From the NCBI GenBank assembly GCA_020846975.1, contig JADLCX010000068.1, positions 1 through 64,000 on the forward strand: a DNA stretch of 64,000 nucleotides. Direction: 5' to 3'. This DNA is from Phycisphaerales bacterium. GTDB lineage: Bacteria > Planctomycetota > Phycisphaerae > Phycisphaerales > UBA1924. The translations under genes and the position numbers were made by a program. A model generated the notes under the pieces. It made no database searches and was not told the origin of the DNA. It worked only from the letters and a program-made list of their open reading frames with translations. This document shows positions 18,017 through 28,036 of the stretch, one piece after another (the stretch's first letter is position 1; every line of letters begins with the position of its first letter).

Positions 18017-19251
18017 CGGTCGTCCGCAGGTCCGTTGTCGAGGATGGCCTCGCTCATGCCGGACGGTTGCGATGGCTGCGCGAGAGAGGATTCGGAACTC
18101 GAGAGCGAGCCGCCGACCATGCCCGAGGACCAGAGTTCGCCGACGTCCTGTCCATCTCCGACGCGGCGCATGGCGAGGAAGAGCGCGGTGGCGGCGCACC
18201 ACGCGTAGCTGACCATGACGGCCCACCCGCCGAGCCTGAACACGACAGTCGAAACCTTGACAAGCCCACCGCCCGTGGCGGCGAGCCTTCCCGCGGCCTG
18301 CGCGGACGAGTCCGGCTTGCCGAGGTCGGAGCCCGCGACGATCGCCGCGTGGGATGGGTCGAGCCACGCGCCTGCGCACGAGCGTGCAAAGCCGATCGCG
18401 AGGCTGACGATCACCAGCACCAGCAGGCCCAGCACGAGGCCCTGGACCGCCAGGATGAACAGGTAGAGCACCAGACGCAGGGGCCGGGAGAACACCAGCG
18501 CGAGGGCGTGCTGGGCGGCGTCGATCGCGTCGGCGCCCTCACAGACCACCGCGGGGATGAGCATCCAATGCCCGAAGGCCAGGCCCAGAAGGACCAGCGC
18601 GACCACCGCGCCGATGGCGAGGAACACGAGCCAGAAGAGCCCGCCGAGCACGCTCAGCACCCCCGTGGAAAACAGGGCCCAGCCCGCGATCGCCAGAAGA
18701 AGCGACGACACCCACACCAGCGCGAGCGGGAGAACAAGCGCGCCGAACAGCGATCGCCACCTGGAGAGGCCGATCGCCAGCGCCGACGGCCAGGGGATCG
18801 GCTTTGACCACGCCAGCTCGGTCGCGGCCGTGCGGCTGATCGCGCCGCCGACGATCGCCGTGAGCAGCAGCAGCGCGGGCAGGAACAGCACCGTCGTGAA
18901 CGGGATCGCGCGAACGCACGACCACGGTTCGATCACGAACGCGGCGAGCAGGCCCGACGAGGCGCCCTCGGCGCGGCCGGTCCACGAGGCCGAGGCGAAC
19001 GCGGACAGGCCGCGGACGGCGCGTTCGCCGTGTTCGGCCAGTGTGTTGGAGCGTGCGGACCCGTCCATCAGGTCCGCCAGCGAGAGCAGGGCAAAGGCAC
19101 CGAGCAGGAACATGAGCGAGATGCCCACCCGCGCAGGCCGGAGAGCGAGCCTCGCGGCGCTGAGCAGGATGGGCCATGTCAGTTCCGCGAACAGGTCCTC
19201 GAGGATCGGTTGCGGGGGCGTGGAGCGCGGGGGTGACGGGGCTGCTGCCAT
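18013..19251 (-). CDS. Multi-pass membrane hypothetical protein
   Basis: Many hydrophobic segments, e.g. TVLFLPALLLLTAIVGGAI, AIGAVVALVLLGLAFGHWML. Confidence 0.7.
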   Translation of the reverse strand: MAAAPSPPRSTPPQPILEDLFAELTWPILLSAARLALRPARVGISLMFLLGAFALLSLADLMDGSARSNTLAEHGERAVRGLSAFASASWTGRAEGASSGLLAAFVIEPWSCVRAIPFTTVLFLPALLLLTAIVGGAISRTAATELAWSKPIPWPSALAIGLSRWRSLFGALVLPLALVWVSSLLLAIAGWALFSTGVLSVLGGLFWLVFLAIGAVVALVLLGLAFGHWMLIPAVVCEGADAIDAAQHALALVFSRPLRLVLYLFILAVQGLVLGLLVLVIVSLAIGFARSCAGAWLDPSHAAIVAGSDLGKPDSSAQAAGRLAATGGGLVKVSTVVFRLGGWAVMVSYAWCAATALFLAMRRVGDGQDVGELWSSGMVGGSLSSSESSLAQPSQPSGMSEAILDNGPADDR

Positions 19252-19295
19252 GTTGGGGTCATGGTACAGCGCCGATCGTTGCCACGCATGGTGCG

Positions 19296-19868
19296 TCAAT
19301 CCCCGTGGCGGGTCCGCAGTTTGGTGCTCAGACGAAGCAGCAGGTGCGCCCGCTCGAACTCGTCCACCCAGTCCTGGCGCGTCGCGGCGATTTCGTCTTC
19401 GGGAACAGGGGCGCCCGGCAGCGGGCAGGAGGGCCCGAGTTGGCGTGCCGCGAGGGCGCGGTAGCGAGAGAGCGTCCGATCGCCAGCCAGACCGACGAAG
19501 TCAAAGTCTTCGTTCGCCAGAAGCAGGACCGGCACGCGGTCGCCGCCGCAGATGCGCAGCAGCCCGGACAGGTCCTTGTGCTGGTCGCGGTCGAGGAAAC
19601 GCAGGTCGATGGCCGACGGGTTGGCGCGGGCGATGTGGTCGAGAAACGGGCACTGCTGGACGCAGTCGCCGCACCAGATGCCGGAAATGCACAGCGCGTT
19701 GATGCGGCGAACAAACCCGGCGACAAGCGAGGACTGGGCGGTCGTCAGGGCGGATCGGGCGTGGAACGCGCTCCAGTTCGCCCGCTCGTTGGGCTTTCCG
19801 GTCTGCACGTAGTCGGCGTAGTTCAGAGCGAGCGAGAACTTGGATCGGAAAAAGTCGTTGGTCAGCAT
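19296..19868 (-). CDS. Thioredoxin-family protein
   Basis: ALCISGIWCGDCVQQCPFLDHIA (WCxxC) and VPVLLLANEDFDFVG. Confidence 0.75.
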   Translation of the reverse strand: MLTNDFFRSKFSLALNYADYVQTGKPNERANWSAFHARSALTTAQSSLVAGFVRRINALCISGIWCGDCVQQCPFLDHIARANPSAIDLRFLDRDQHKDLSGLLRICGGDRVPVLLLANEDFDFVGLAGDRTLSRYRALAARQLGPSCPLPGAPVPEDEIAATRQDWVDEFERAHLLLRLSTKLRTRHGD

Positions 19869-19893
19869 GGTCTTGGTTGCGTGGCCGGGAGGA

Positions 19894-22680
19894 TCAGTGT
19901 TCGGTCAGCGACTTGAGTTGCCGCAGCGCATCAAACGCCTGCAGCGGTGAGAGGCCGTCGATCTTGATCTCGCGGAGCTGATCGACGGCCGGGTGCGGGA
20001 CAAACTCGGTGAACAGGGACATCTGGCCCGAACGCGGGTGCGATGCGATCCCGCCCGTGTCGTGGCTGCGCGAACGCCGGCCGTTCGCGGAAGGCGTTGA
20101 TCCGTCGGACGGTTCCTCGCCGAGCGGGTGATGGTGCACGGCGAGCGAACCGAGCACCTCGCGGGCACGGCCGATCGTGCGTGCCGGAAGGCCCGCGAGC
20201 TTGGCGACGTGGATGCCGTAGCTCTGATCCGTCCTGCCGGGCAGGATGCGGTGCAGAAAGACGATCTCGTCGTTGAACTCCCGCACCGCGACGTGCAGGT
20301 TGATCACGCGGCCGGCGAGACGCTCTTCGAGATCGGTCAGTTCGTGGTAGTGCGTGGCGAAGAGCGTGCGCGGTCCGGGTCGGTCGGCTTCGGCGGCCGA
20401 TGCCAGGGTCTCGGCGATCGCCCACGCCAGGCTGAGACCGTCGAGCGTGCTGGTGCCGCGTCCGATCTCGTCGAGGATGATCAGGCTGCGCGGCGTCGCG
20501 TGGTTCAGGATTCTCGCGGTCTCGGTCATCTCGACCATGAACGTGGACTGTCCCGCGTGGAGCGCATCGTCGGCGCCGATGCGGGTGAAGATGCGGTCGG
20601 TCAGGCCTACGACGGCGCGGTCGGCGGGGATGAAGCTCCCGGTGTGGGCGAGCAGGCTGAGCAGCGCGGCGGTGCGGATGTACGTGGACTTGCCGGCCAT
20701 GTTCGGGCCGGTGATGAGCGCGAGCGTGGCCTGTGCCGGGGACGGCGAGTCATCACCACCGAGTTCGAGGTCGTTGGGAACAAACCGTGACTCCAGCAGC
20801 TCGTCGAGCACCGGATGCCGACCCTGATGGATCCGCAGCACCGGGGCATCGGTGATCTCCGGCCGCACCCATCGCCGACGATGGGCCTTCTCGGCGAAGC
20901 AGGCCAGGACATCCAGTTCGGCGCAGACGTCCGCGAACGTGGTGATCGAACCGATCAGCGCGGACGCTCGCCGGCACAGTTCGTCGAAGATCGCGTGCTC
21001 TCGCTCGAGCGCGCGGGCCTCGGCGTGCCGGATCTTCGACTCGAACTCCTTGAGTTCGGGCGTGATGTACCTCTCGGCGCTCTTGAGCGTCTGCTTGCGG
21101 GTGAAGTCGGTCGGCGCTCGCCGAGCCTGGGCGGCGGGCAGTTCGATGTAGTACCCGAAGACGCTGTTGTAGCCAACCTTGAGCGACGGAAGTTCATGCT
21201 GGTCGATGAGCCGCTTCTGGTACTCGGCCATGAACCCGGCCGCGTCGCGCTGGAGGGTGCGGGCCTCGTCGAGAGCCGCGTCGAATCCATCGCGGATGAG
21301 ACCGCCGTCACGGAGGTGGTTCGGCGGCGAGTCCACGCACGCGGTCGTGATTGCGCCGGCGAGGGTCGAGAGCGCGACGGCGAGCGGGTCGATCGTGTTG
21401 AGGTGGCGTGCGAAGGCTCGCGCGTTGGTCAGCGCTTCGGAGACGCCGCGGATGTGCGCGAGCGATCGGCCGAGTGCGAGCAGATCGCGAGGGCCGGCGC
21501 GCCCGAGCGCCAGCCGGGCCGCGATCCGTGCGATGTCCTGGACCTGGGCGAGTTCGTCGGTCAGTTGTGATGCGGCGCGGCGGTCCTCCAGGAGCGTCGA
21601 GACCGCGTGCTGCCGCGCCTCGATCCCGCCGATATCGCAGAGCGGAGCGCACAGCCACTCGCGGAGGAGTCGCCGGCCCATCGGCGTCCGGCAGCCGGGG
21701 AACGTCCTGGAAGCGCCGAATACGCCGCAGAGCGAGGCGTCGGGCGAGTCGGGCGTCGGGGGGCGGATCGTGGCGAGCACCTCGAGCGATCGCAGCGAGG
21801 TGGCGTCAAGCCGGCAGAGTCCTGTGGCATCGTCGCGGCGTGGGGGTTGGAGGTGCGCGAGCGATCGGGCACGACCCTCGGGCGTGGATTGACCCGTCGT
21901 GCTCCCCGCGCTCGCCGCCAACTGCGTGCTGACGAGATACCTCACGATCGCGCCCGCCGAACGCAGCAGCGGATCGTCGTCGGCGAAGCCGAAGCCCGCC
22001 ATGGTCGAAACGCCGAACTGGGCGCGGATCGCTTCGGCCGCCTCGTCCTGCCGGAAGTGCCACGCGGGTTGTGGCGAGCCGGAGACGCCGAGCGCTGTCA
22101 GGATGGTGGCGATCCGCGGCGGCGTGTCTCCTACGGCGGTCGCGGCGAACAGCAGTTCGCCGACCTGGTGACGGGCGAGTTCGTCGCCGACCGTCGCGGC
22201 GGTGGATTCGAGCGTCAGGAACCGACCGGTCGAGAGATCGGTGATGGCCGCCGCGACCCGCGCGCTCGGAGCGTCGCCGGAATCGAGGAAGCAGACCGCC
22301 GCGAGCGTTCGAGACGAGTCCGGGGAGAGCAGGGAGTCGTCCACAAGCGTGCCGGGTGTGAGCACGCGGTCAACCGCTCGATCGATCACCCCCTTGGCTT
22401 CGGACGGGTCCTGCACCTGCTCGGCCACCGCGACCCGGAAGCCCTTGTCGATCAGTTTTCGGAGGTAGTTTTCAAGCTGGTGGAACGGGACGCCCGCCAT
22501 GGGCACGCCCTCGGTCCGCTGGGTGAGCGTGAGGCCGATCGCCTTCGAGACGTTCACGGCATCGTCGTCGAACATCTCGTAGAAGTCGCCGATGCGGAAC
22601 AGCAGCACGCAGTCCGGGTGCGCCCGCTTGAAGCGGTAGTACTGACGCATCGCCGGGGTGTCGCGGGGGTCCGTGGCCAT
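19894..22680 (-). CDS. mutS: DNA mismatch repair protein MutS
   Basis: TPAMRQYYRFKRAHPDCVLLFRIGDFYEMF; TGPNMAGKSTYIRTAALLSLLAHTGSFIPA; DEIGRGTSTLDGLSLAWA; TLFATHYHEL. Confidence 0.97.
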   Translation of the reverse strand: MATDPRDTPAMRQYYRFKRAHPDCVLLFRIGDFYEMFDDDAVNVSKAIGLTLTQRTEGVPMAGVPFHQLENYLRKLIDKGFRVAVAEQVQDPSEAKGVIDRAVDRVLTPGTLVDDSLLSPDSSRTLAAVCFLDSGDAPSARVAAAITDLSTGRFLTLESTAATVGDELARHQVGELLFAATAVGDTPPRIATILTALGVSGSPQPAWHFRQDEAAEAIRAQFGVSTMAGFGFADDDPLLRSAGAIVRYLVSTQLAASAGSTTGQSTPEGRARSLAHLQPPRRDDATGLCRLDATSLRSLEVLATIRPPTPDSPDASLCGVFGASRTFPGCRTPMGRRLLREWLCAPLCDIGGIEARQHAVSTLLEDRRAASQLTDELAQVQDIARIAARLALGRAGPRDLLALGRSLAHIRGVSEALTNARAFARHLNTIDPLAVALSTLAGAITTACVDSPPNHLRDGGLIRDGFDAALDEARTLQRDAAGFMAEYQKRLIDQHELPSLKVGYNSVFGYYIELPAAQARRAPTDFTRKQTLKSAERYITPELKEFESKIRHAEARALEREHAIFDELCRRASALIGSITTFADVCAELDVLACFAEKAHRRRWVRPEITDAPVLRIHQGRHPVLDELLESRFVPNDLELGGDDSPSPAQATLALITGPNMAGKSTYIRTAALLSLLAHTGSFIPADRAVVGLTDRIFTRIGADDALHAGQSTFMVEMTETARILNHATPRSLIILDEIGRGTSTLDGLSLAWAIAETLASAAEADRPGPRTLFATHYHELTDLEERLAGRVINLHVAVREFNDEIVFLHRILPGRTDQSYGIHVAKLAGLPARTIGRAREVLGSLAVHHHPLGEEPSDGSTPSANGRRSRSHDTGGIASHPRSGQMSLFTEFVPHPAVDQLREIKIDGLSPLQAFDALRQLKSLTEH

Positions 22681-22750
22681 CGGGTGGCCATCGTAGGTTC
22701 ATGGTCGCGGCGATCGCGAGACAATGGCGGCTCCGCGCCGCGGGCTCGCG

Positions 22751-24958
22751 CTATTTCGCGAGCTTCGCGATCACGCGCCACAAGTCGTGCGGATCGAGCG
22801 ATCGGCCGGTCGCCTGGTTGAATCGGTTGAGCAGGAGCTCGAATCGAGGGGTGAAAGGCAACTGATCGCGCTGACCGAGCGAGCCGACCGACTCGATGAT
22901 CGCGGAGGTGAGCCATTCCTCTTCCGATTCGGAGAGTCGCGGAGGGCGGCTGGGGGCGCGCCCGATCGGCGGCAGTTTCCCCGCCTTGCGGATGTTCTGC
23001 AATCGACGGAAGACGGCTTGCTCGCCCATTCCCGCCTCGGCCGCGCCCGCGGCCTCGCACAGGTGCAGAAAATCCTCGGTGTAGGGCAGATCGTCCAGCG
23101 TGCGCCCGATCGCGACGTAGGTCTCGATCAGCTTCTGATTGAACTTCGAGACCGTGGTGCCGCCCGCCGGGTCGTCATCGGCGAACAACTGGGTGGCCGG
23201 CTCCGGCGCGGCGGGCGCATCGACCGCCGCCGCCCGTACGCGGCCCTTGCGAAGGATCGGCGTCGCCGGGCGGGCTTCGCTTGCGCGAGTTTCGGATTGC
23301 TGTGCGGCGATCGAAGTCGGAGGTGGCGGGCCCTTGATGAACGCCGCAGCCGGCTCGGCGGGCGGCGGTGGGGGAGGGGGAGGAGGCGGCGTGCTGGCGA
23401 GCGAACCGGATTCGCCGCGAGGTGCGGATCGAGGTGAGGGCTTTCGCGGGGCAGCCTCCCCGCGAGGTTGGAACACGTCCTGATACCCGCCGCGCGTGAG
23501 CCCGGCGTGGCCGGCCGAGCGGTACGCGAGCACGGCGTTCTCCGCGCCGAGCGCGGCGATCACCCTTGAGGCATCGATGGCCGGCCACGTCAGGCCCCGC
23601 GACTTGAGGGCCGCGACCAACTCCTGCGGCGCAAGTTCGCTCAGCGAGTTCCGGCCCGACGAATCGCAGAGCTGAACGAGCGCGCCCACGACCTGGTGCG
23701 CCGTGCGGAAGGGAACACCGCCGACGACCAGTTGCTCGGCCAGGATCGTCGCGTCGAGGTGGCCGCGGTCGAGCCCGCCGCCCGCTTCGCGGATCGAGTC
23801 CTGGTCGAACCTCGCGCTGGCGACGATCCGCGCCGCCATCCGCAGGCAGTCCGCAACCGTGTCGTACGCGGCGAACACATGCCGCTTGTCCTCCTGCAGG
23901 TCACGGTTGTAGCCGATCGGCAGGCCCTTGCAGATGGTGAGCAGCGCGGTGAGGTGGCCATAGACACCGCCGCAACGGCCGCGGATCAGCTCGAGCATGT
24001 CCGGGTTCCGCTTCTGCGGCATCATGCTCGACCCGGTCGTGAACCGTTCGTCGAGTCTGAGGAAGCCAAACTCGGTGGTGCAATACAGCACCCACTGCTC
24101 GGCCAGACGTGACAGGTGCATGGCCGTGCGAGACAAGCCGTACAGGAAGTCCAGGGCCTCGTCGCGGCTGGCGGTGGCGTCGATGCTGCTGGGCGACGGC
24201 GCGTCGAATCCCAGGGCCGCGGCGGTCGCGGAACGGTCGAGCGGGAGCGTCGATCCGGCCAGTGCGCCCGATCCGATCGGGCACTCCGATGAGTTCTGGG
24301 CGCACAACCGATCGAGCAGGTTGCGGTCGCGCGCGAACATCGTGTCCCACGCGGCCAGTTCGGCGCCGAGCGTGATCGGCTGCGCCCGCTGGAGGTGCGT
24401 ATAACCGGGCAGCACGATCGTTCCCTGAGCCGCCGCGAGCGAGGCGAGCGCGTTCCGCAGGGCATCGAGTTCGCCGACGATCGAACCGGCCGCGTCCCGC
24501 AGCCAGAGCCGGAGGTCGAGCGCGACCTGATCGTTCCTCGACCGTCCGGTGTGCAGGCGCCGCCCCGCATCGCCGATCTTGGCGATCAACGCGGCCTCGA
24601 TGCACATGTGCACATCTTCGAGCTCGACTTTCCAGCCCGACCAGCGTGCGATACCCGCCGATTCAATCTCGGACTTGATCTCGGCCAGTCCGCGCACGAT
24701 CGCGTCGAGGTCGGAGGTCGTGATCAGTCCGACACTCTCCAACATGCCGGCGTGCGCGATCGAGCCGCGGATGTCGGCGTCGTAGAGCCGGGTGTCGTAG
24801 CTCAGAGACTCCACGAACCTCGCGGCCAGCGGATCGGACGCCGAGCCCTCGCCGGACTTGGCGTGCTCCCACGGCTTTGCGCTCGGCTGGGGCGACGGGT
24901 CCGATGTTGGGCCCGACGCCGGTGTGTGTGCTTGGGGAGTTCGTGGGGGGACGCTCAT
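22751..24958 (-). CDS. argH: Argininosuccinate lyase fused to a C-terminal uncharacterised domain
   Basis: ASL signature GSSMMPQKRNPDMLELIRGRCGGVYGH; HTGRSRNDQVALDLRLW; GYTHLQRAQPITLG. The ORF continues in frame ~220 aa through PPPPPPPPPPAEP into KFNQKLIETYVAIGRTLDDLPYTEDFL...HDLWRVIAKLAK. Confidence 0.88.
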   Translation of the reverse strand: MSVPPRTPQAHTPASGPTSDPSPQPSAKPWEHAKSGEGSASDPLAARFVESLSYDTRLYDADIRGSIAHAGMLESVGLITTSDLDAIVRGLAEIKSEIESAGIARWSGWKVELEDVHMCIEAALIAKIGDAGRRLHTGRSRNDQVALDLRLWLRDAAGSIVGELDALRNALASLAAAQGTIVLPGYTHLQRAQPITLGAELAAWDTMFARDRNLLDRLCAQNSSECPIGSGALAGSTLPLDRSATAAALGFDAPSPSSIDATASRDEALDFLYGLSRTAMHLSRLAEQWVLYCTTEFGFLRLDERFTTGSSMMPQKRNPDMLELIRGRCGGVYGHLTALLTICKGLPIGYNRDLQEDKRHVFAAYDTVADCLRMAARIVASARFDQDSIREAGGGLDRGHLDATILAEQLVVGGVPFRTAHQVVGALVQLCDSSGRNSLSELAPQELVAALKSRGLTWPAIDASRVIAALGAENAVLAYRSAGHAGLTRGGYQDVFQPRGEAAPRKPSPRSAPRGESGSLASTPPPPPPPPPPAEPAAAFIKGPPPPTSIAAQQSETRASEARPATPILRKGRVRAAAVDAPAAPEPATQLFADDDPAGGTTVSKFNQKLIETYVAIGRTLDDLPYTEDFLHLCEAAGAAEAGMGEQAVFRRLQNIRKAGKLPPIGRAPSRPPRLSESEEEWLTSAIIESVGSLGQRDQLPFTPRFELLLNRFNQATGRSLDPHDLWRVIAKLAK

Positions 24959-25094
24959 TTCGGTCCGGCTTCGTGCTGGGCGGATGGTTGACGGCAGGGG
25001 CGATGCGGGAGGGGCGAACATTCCGCGGAGATCGGCCGCGGCGAAGTTGGGCTTGCGCTGCGGGCTGTGCGGCCTGCGGAAGCCCGCGAGGACG

Positions 25095-26480
25095 CTACGG
25101 ATGCGAGGGCGGGACGGCCGGTGCGGGACCTTCGGGCCGCTGGTCGGGCAGGTTATCGAACAGGTGCGCGGGGTCTGAGAATCCACCGGCCCCGGGATGC
25201 ACCTCCGCGATCCAGAGCTGGCTGGAAGGTCTGGTCTCATCGCCGATGATCGGTCCACGCTGCGCGGTCCACATCATGAGCCTGCCGTCGTCGGAGAAGA
25301 CCGGCAGGACATCCGCGCCGGTCGAGAACGTGACGCGACGCTTGCGGAGTTGTGAAGCGGCCTTGGCCGTATCCACCTCGACGGCGAAGATCTCGTAGTT
25401 GCTGTGCCCGACACCCGACGAGCCGTAGACGAGGAACCTGCCCGACGGGTGCCAGTAGGGGGCCCAGTTGACGTGCTCGTCGTCGGTGACTTGGTGCTCG
25501 CTGACGATGCCGACGGGTACACCGGACTCGTCGAACTTCAGCCTGGCGACGAACAGCTGCAGCAGGTCGTCGCCGCGCCGATCGGAGCGGTAGCAGATCA
25601 TCGTGTTGTCGGGGCTGAAAAAGGGCCCGCCGTCGTACCCGTCGCCGTGCACGATCTCGTGATGCTGCTTTGTTTGCGTGTCGTAGATCCAGATGTCGGC
25701 ATCGGGTCGGCCGCGTGTCGGCTCGTCGCGGACATGGGCGTAGAGGATGAAGCGGCCGTCCTTGCTGTACGAACACTCGGCGTCGTAGTTGGCGCGTGTG
25801 AATACGGCACCGAACCTCTGATCGCCCATGGCGAGAAAAACGCTCGGCCCGTGGAGCGCTGGTTGCGTCCGTGGAGACGCGGAGTCGCCCATCGCCGCCC
25901 GCAGCGATTCACCGCTCAGTCGAACCACCTCCATCTCCGCGGGAAACATCCACACGTACTTCCGCGTGCCGACCTGGAAGCCGGACTTCTCGTTGTTCGC
26001 CGGCCGTCGCATGGTCGAGCCGAACAGGAGCGTTCCGGGCTCGGTCGGGTGGAACCACCCGCACGTGTTCGCCGAGCCGTCCGGGCTGATCTTGACGGGC
26101 TCCTCGGTCGCGGTGATGTGACCGGAGGCATCACGCGTCAGTTTCGCGACGTACATCGCGTAGAACGGGTCGGGATCGGCGCCCTTCGGTGCGACGGCGA
26201 CAGCCTGAAACACCACCCAGCTCGGCGGCGTGTGGTGGTCGAAATACGCCTCGCCCGCCTTGTAGAACCTGTCGCGCGAGGTGATCTGCACGTGGTTGGT
26301 GAGCAGCGGCCGCTCCAGCGAGCGCCAATCAAGGCCGTCGGTCGGTGGCGCGGTCGTCGCCGGCTGCGAGGACCGGCTGTGCGCCGACTCGGAGGAGCGT
26401 GCCTCGGGCTCATCGTGTTTCGGAGAGCAGCCGCCGGCCGACGTCAGCAAGGCGATCAGCAGTGGGGTCGTTGTGCGCAT
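25095..26480 (-). CDS. Lipoprotein with PD40/TolB-like beta-propeller repeats
   Basis: Lipobox LLTSAGGCS; CSYSKDGRFILYAHV, GPFFSPDNTMICYRSDRRGDD, APYWHPSGRFLVYGSS, PVFSDDGRLMMWTAQR. Confidence 0.8.
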   Translation of the reverse strand: MRTTTPLLIALLTSAGGCSPKHDEPEARSSESAHSRSSQPATTAPPTDGLDWRSLERPLLTNHVQITSRDRFYKAGEAYFDHHTPPSWVVFQAVAVAPKGADPDPFYAMYVAKLTRDASGHITATEEPVKISPDGSANTCGWFHPTEPGTLLFGSTMRRPANNEKSGFQVGTRKYVWMFPAEMEVVRLSGESLRAAMGDSASPRTQPALHGPSVFLAMGDQRFGAVFTRANYDAECSYSKDGRFILYAHVRDEPTRGRPDADIWIYDTQTKQHHEIVHGDGYDGGPFFSPDNTMICYRSDRRGDDLLQLFVARLKFDESGVPVGIVSEHQVTDDEHVNWAPYWHPSGRFLVYGSSGVGHSNYEIFAVEVDTAKAASQLRKRRVTFSTGADVLPVFSDDGRLMMWTAQRGPIIGDETRPSSQLWIAEVHPGAGGFSDPAHLFDNLPDQRPEGPAPAVPPSHP

Positions 26481-26551
26481 GAAGGCTCCGGTTGTGGACG
26501 CGGCAAGTGTAGAGTGCGACCATTCGCGGCATCGGCCCCCCGCCGACGCGA

Positions 26552-27235
26552 TTGTTGCGCATGCCTTCCCACCCGCCACCCAATCCCGTCGGCCGCCCGG
26601 TCAGCGTTGTGCGCCTCGATCCGCTCCGCCGATGGGTGGTGATCGACAAGCCGACCGGGATGCTCAGTGTTCCCGGAAAGGGCGCCGACAAACAGGATTG
26701 CGCGGCCGCGAGGGTGCGGGCCGCGTTCCCGCACTCGTCCGGGCCGCTGGTCGTCCATCGCCTCGATATGGACACGTCCGGCTTGCTGGTCTTCGGCCTC
26801 GACAGCGCGGCGCAGCGGGATCTCTCGGCGCAGTTTGAGTCGCGCCGCGTCTTCAAGGCTTACACCGCGCTCGTTGCAGGCGTCCCTGCCGCCGAGTCCG
26901 GCCAGATCGAAGTGCCCATGCGCCTCGACATCGATCGCCGACCGTTGCAGGTTGTGGACCATGTCCACGGGCGACCGGCGCTTACGCGGTGGCGGGTGCT
27001 GTCGATCGAGACCGACCGCGCACGCCTGCGACTCGAACCCCTGACCGGCCGCACTCACCAACTTCGAGTCCATCTCGCGAACATCGGACATCCGATTCTC
27101 GGCGATGTGCTGTACGGGCCTCAACCCGCGACATCGCGGTTGTCGGAGCGGCTCATGCTGCACGCCAGCGAGTTGGAGTTCGCCGATCCGTGCACGGGCG
27201 AACGCGTTCGCGTCGCCAGCGCGGCCCCGTTCTGA
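26552..27235 (+). CDS. RluA-family pseudouridine synthase
   Basis: WVVIDKPTGMLSVPGK, PLVVHRLDMDTSGLLVFG, FKAYTALVAG, LEPLTGRTHQLRVHLANIGHPILGD. Confidence 0.92.
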   Translation: MLRMPSHPPPNPVGRPVSVVRLDPLRRWVVIDKPTGMLSVPGKGADKQDCAAARVRAAFPHSSGPLVVHRLDMDTSGLLVFGLDSAAQRDLSAQFESRRVFKAYTALVAGVPAAESGQIEVPMRLDIDRRPLQVVDHVHGRPALTRWRVLSIETDRARLRLEPLTGRTHQLRVHLANIGHPILGDVLYGPQPATSRLSERLMLHASELEFADPCTGERVRVASAAPF

Positions 27236-27252
27236 GCGTCGAACGCGGGTGG

Positions 27253-27561
27253 TCACAACTTCTGGAACCGTTCCCAGCTCGTCCGCACCGCGGCCCGGGT
27301 CATCCGCCGCGAACAGCGCGGGCACTGGAACACTCCCCCATCAAGGTGACGGAGTTCGGCGCGGCATCGCGGGCACAACATCAGCGAGGTCCCATTGAGC
27401 CGCCGCCGAAAGCGTGATACGCGCCGGGCGTTCCAGATCGCCACCGTCGGAAGTCCGATCCAGAGCGGCAGGGCCGTCCACCACGCAACGGACTTGGTGG
27501 AGATCAACGAAACCGAGCCGAGGGTGAGCGGCGCCAACAGCACGATGGGGATAACGGTCAT
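27253..27561 (-). CDS. Small membrane protein with C-terminal zinc ribbon
   Basis: Two TM segments then MLCPRCRAELRHLDGGVFQCPRCSRRM. Confidence 0.6.
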   Translation of the reverse strand: MTVIPIVLLAPLTLGSVSLISTKSVAWWTALPLWIGLPTVAIWNARRVSRFRRRLNGTSLMLCPRCRAELRHLDGGVFQCPRCSRRMTRAAVRTSWERFQKL

Positions 27562-27639
27562 GCCCAGGATGCTCGGCCCGCGCGCGATCGGGATGGGCGG
27601 ATCGTGCGCCGCGGCCGACTCTCGACGCGGCTGGAGGTA

Positions 27640-27975
27640 CTAGCGATTCTTGGTGTGGTCCTGTAGCCAGATCGACCATAGACGTTCGAGCCGCGTGCGC
27701 TCGTACGCCTCGCCGCACTCCGGGCAGTCACCCTCATCGGGCAGGCCGTGCAGGTCGTAGTGGCAGTTGAGGCACAAGAAGCCGTCGGAGCGCTCGATCC
27801 GACGAGCGAACAGCGCGATGCGCACGCCCATCAGGATCAGACCCAGCGTCGCCGCCCCCACCGCCGCGAATCCGATCCAGGGCGGGAACCACGTCCAGCC
27901 CAGTCGCGACGGAATGATCAGGGTGCAGACCGCCGTGCCGAGGAAGAACAGAGGAGCCATCGCCACGGCGGCCAT
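27640..27975 (-). CDS. Small membrane protein with C-x2-C-x-YDLxGL zinc ribbon
   Basis: Two TM segments then LCLNCHYDLHGLPDEGDCPECGEAY. Confidence 0.65.
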   Translation of the reverse strand: MAAVAMAPLFFLGTAVCTLIIPSRLGWTWFPPWIGFAAVGAATLGLILMGVRIALFARRIERSDGFLCLNCHYDLHGLPDEGDCPECGEAYERTRLERLWSIWLQDHTKNR

Positions 27976-28036
27976 GCTCGGCGACCTTGGTTCAAACCGT
28001 GCTCGTGCCCTCGTTTCGGCCACGTGCGGTTCCGGT

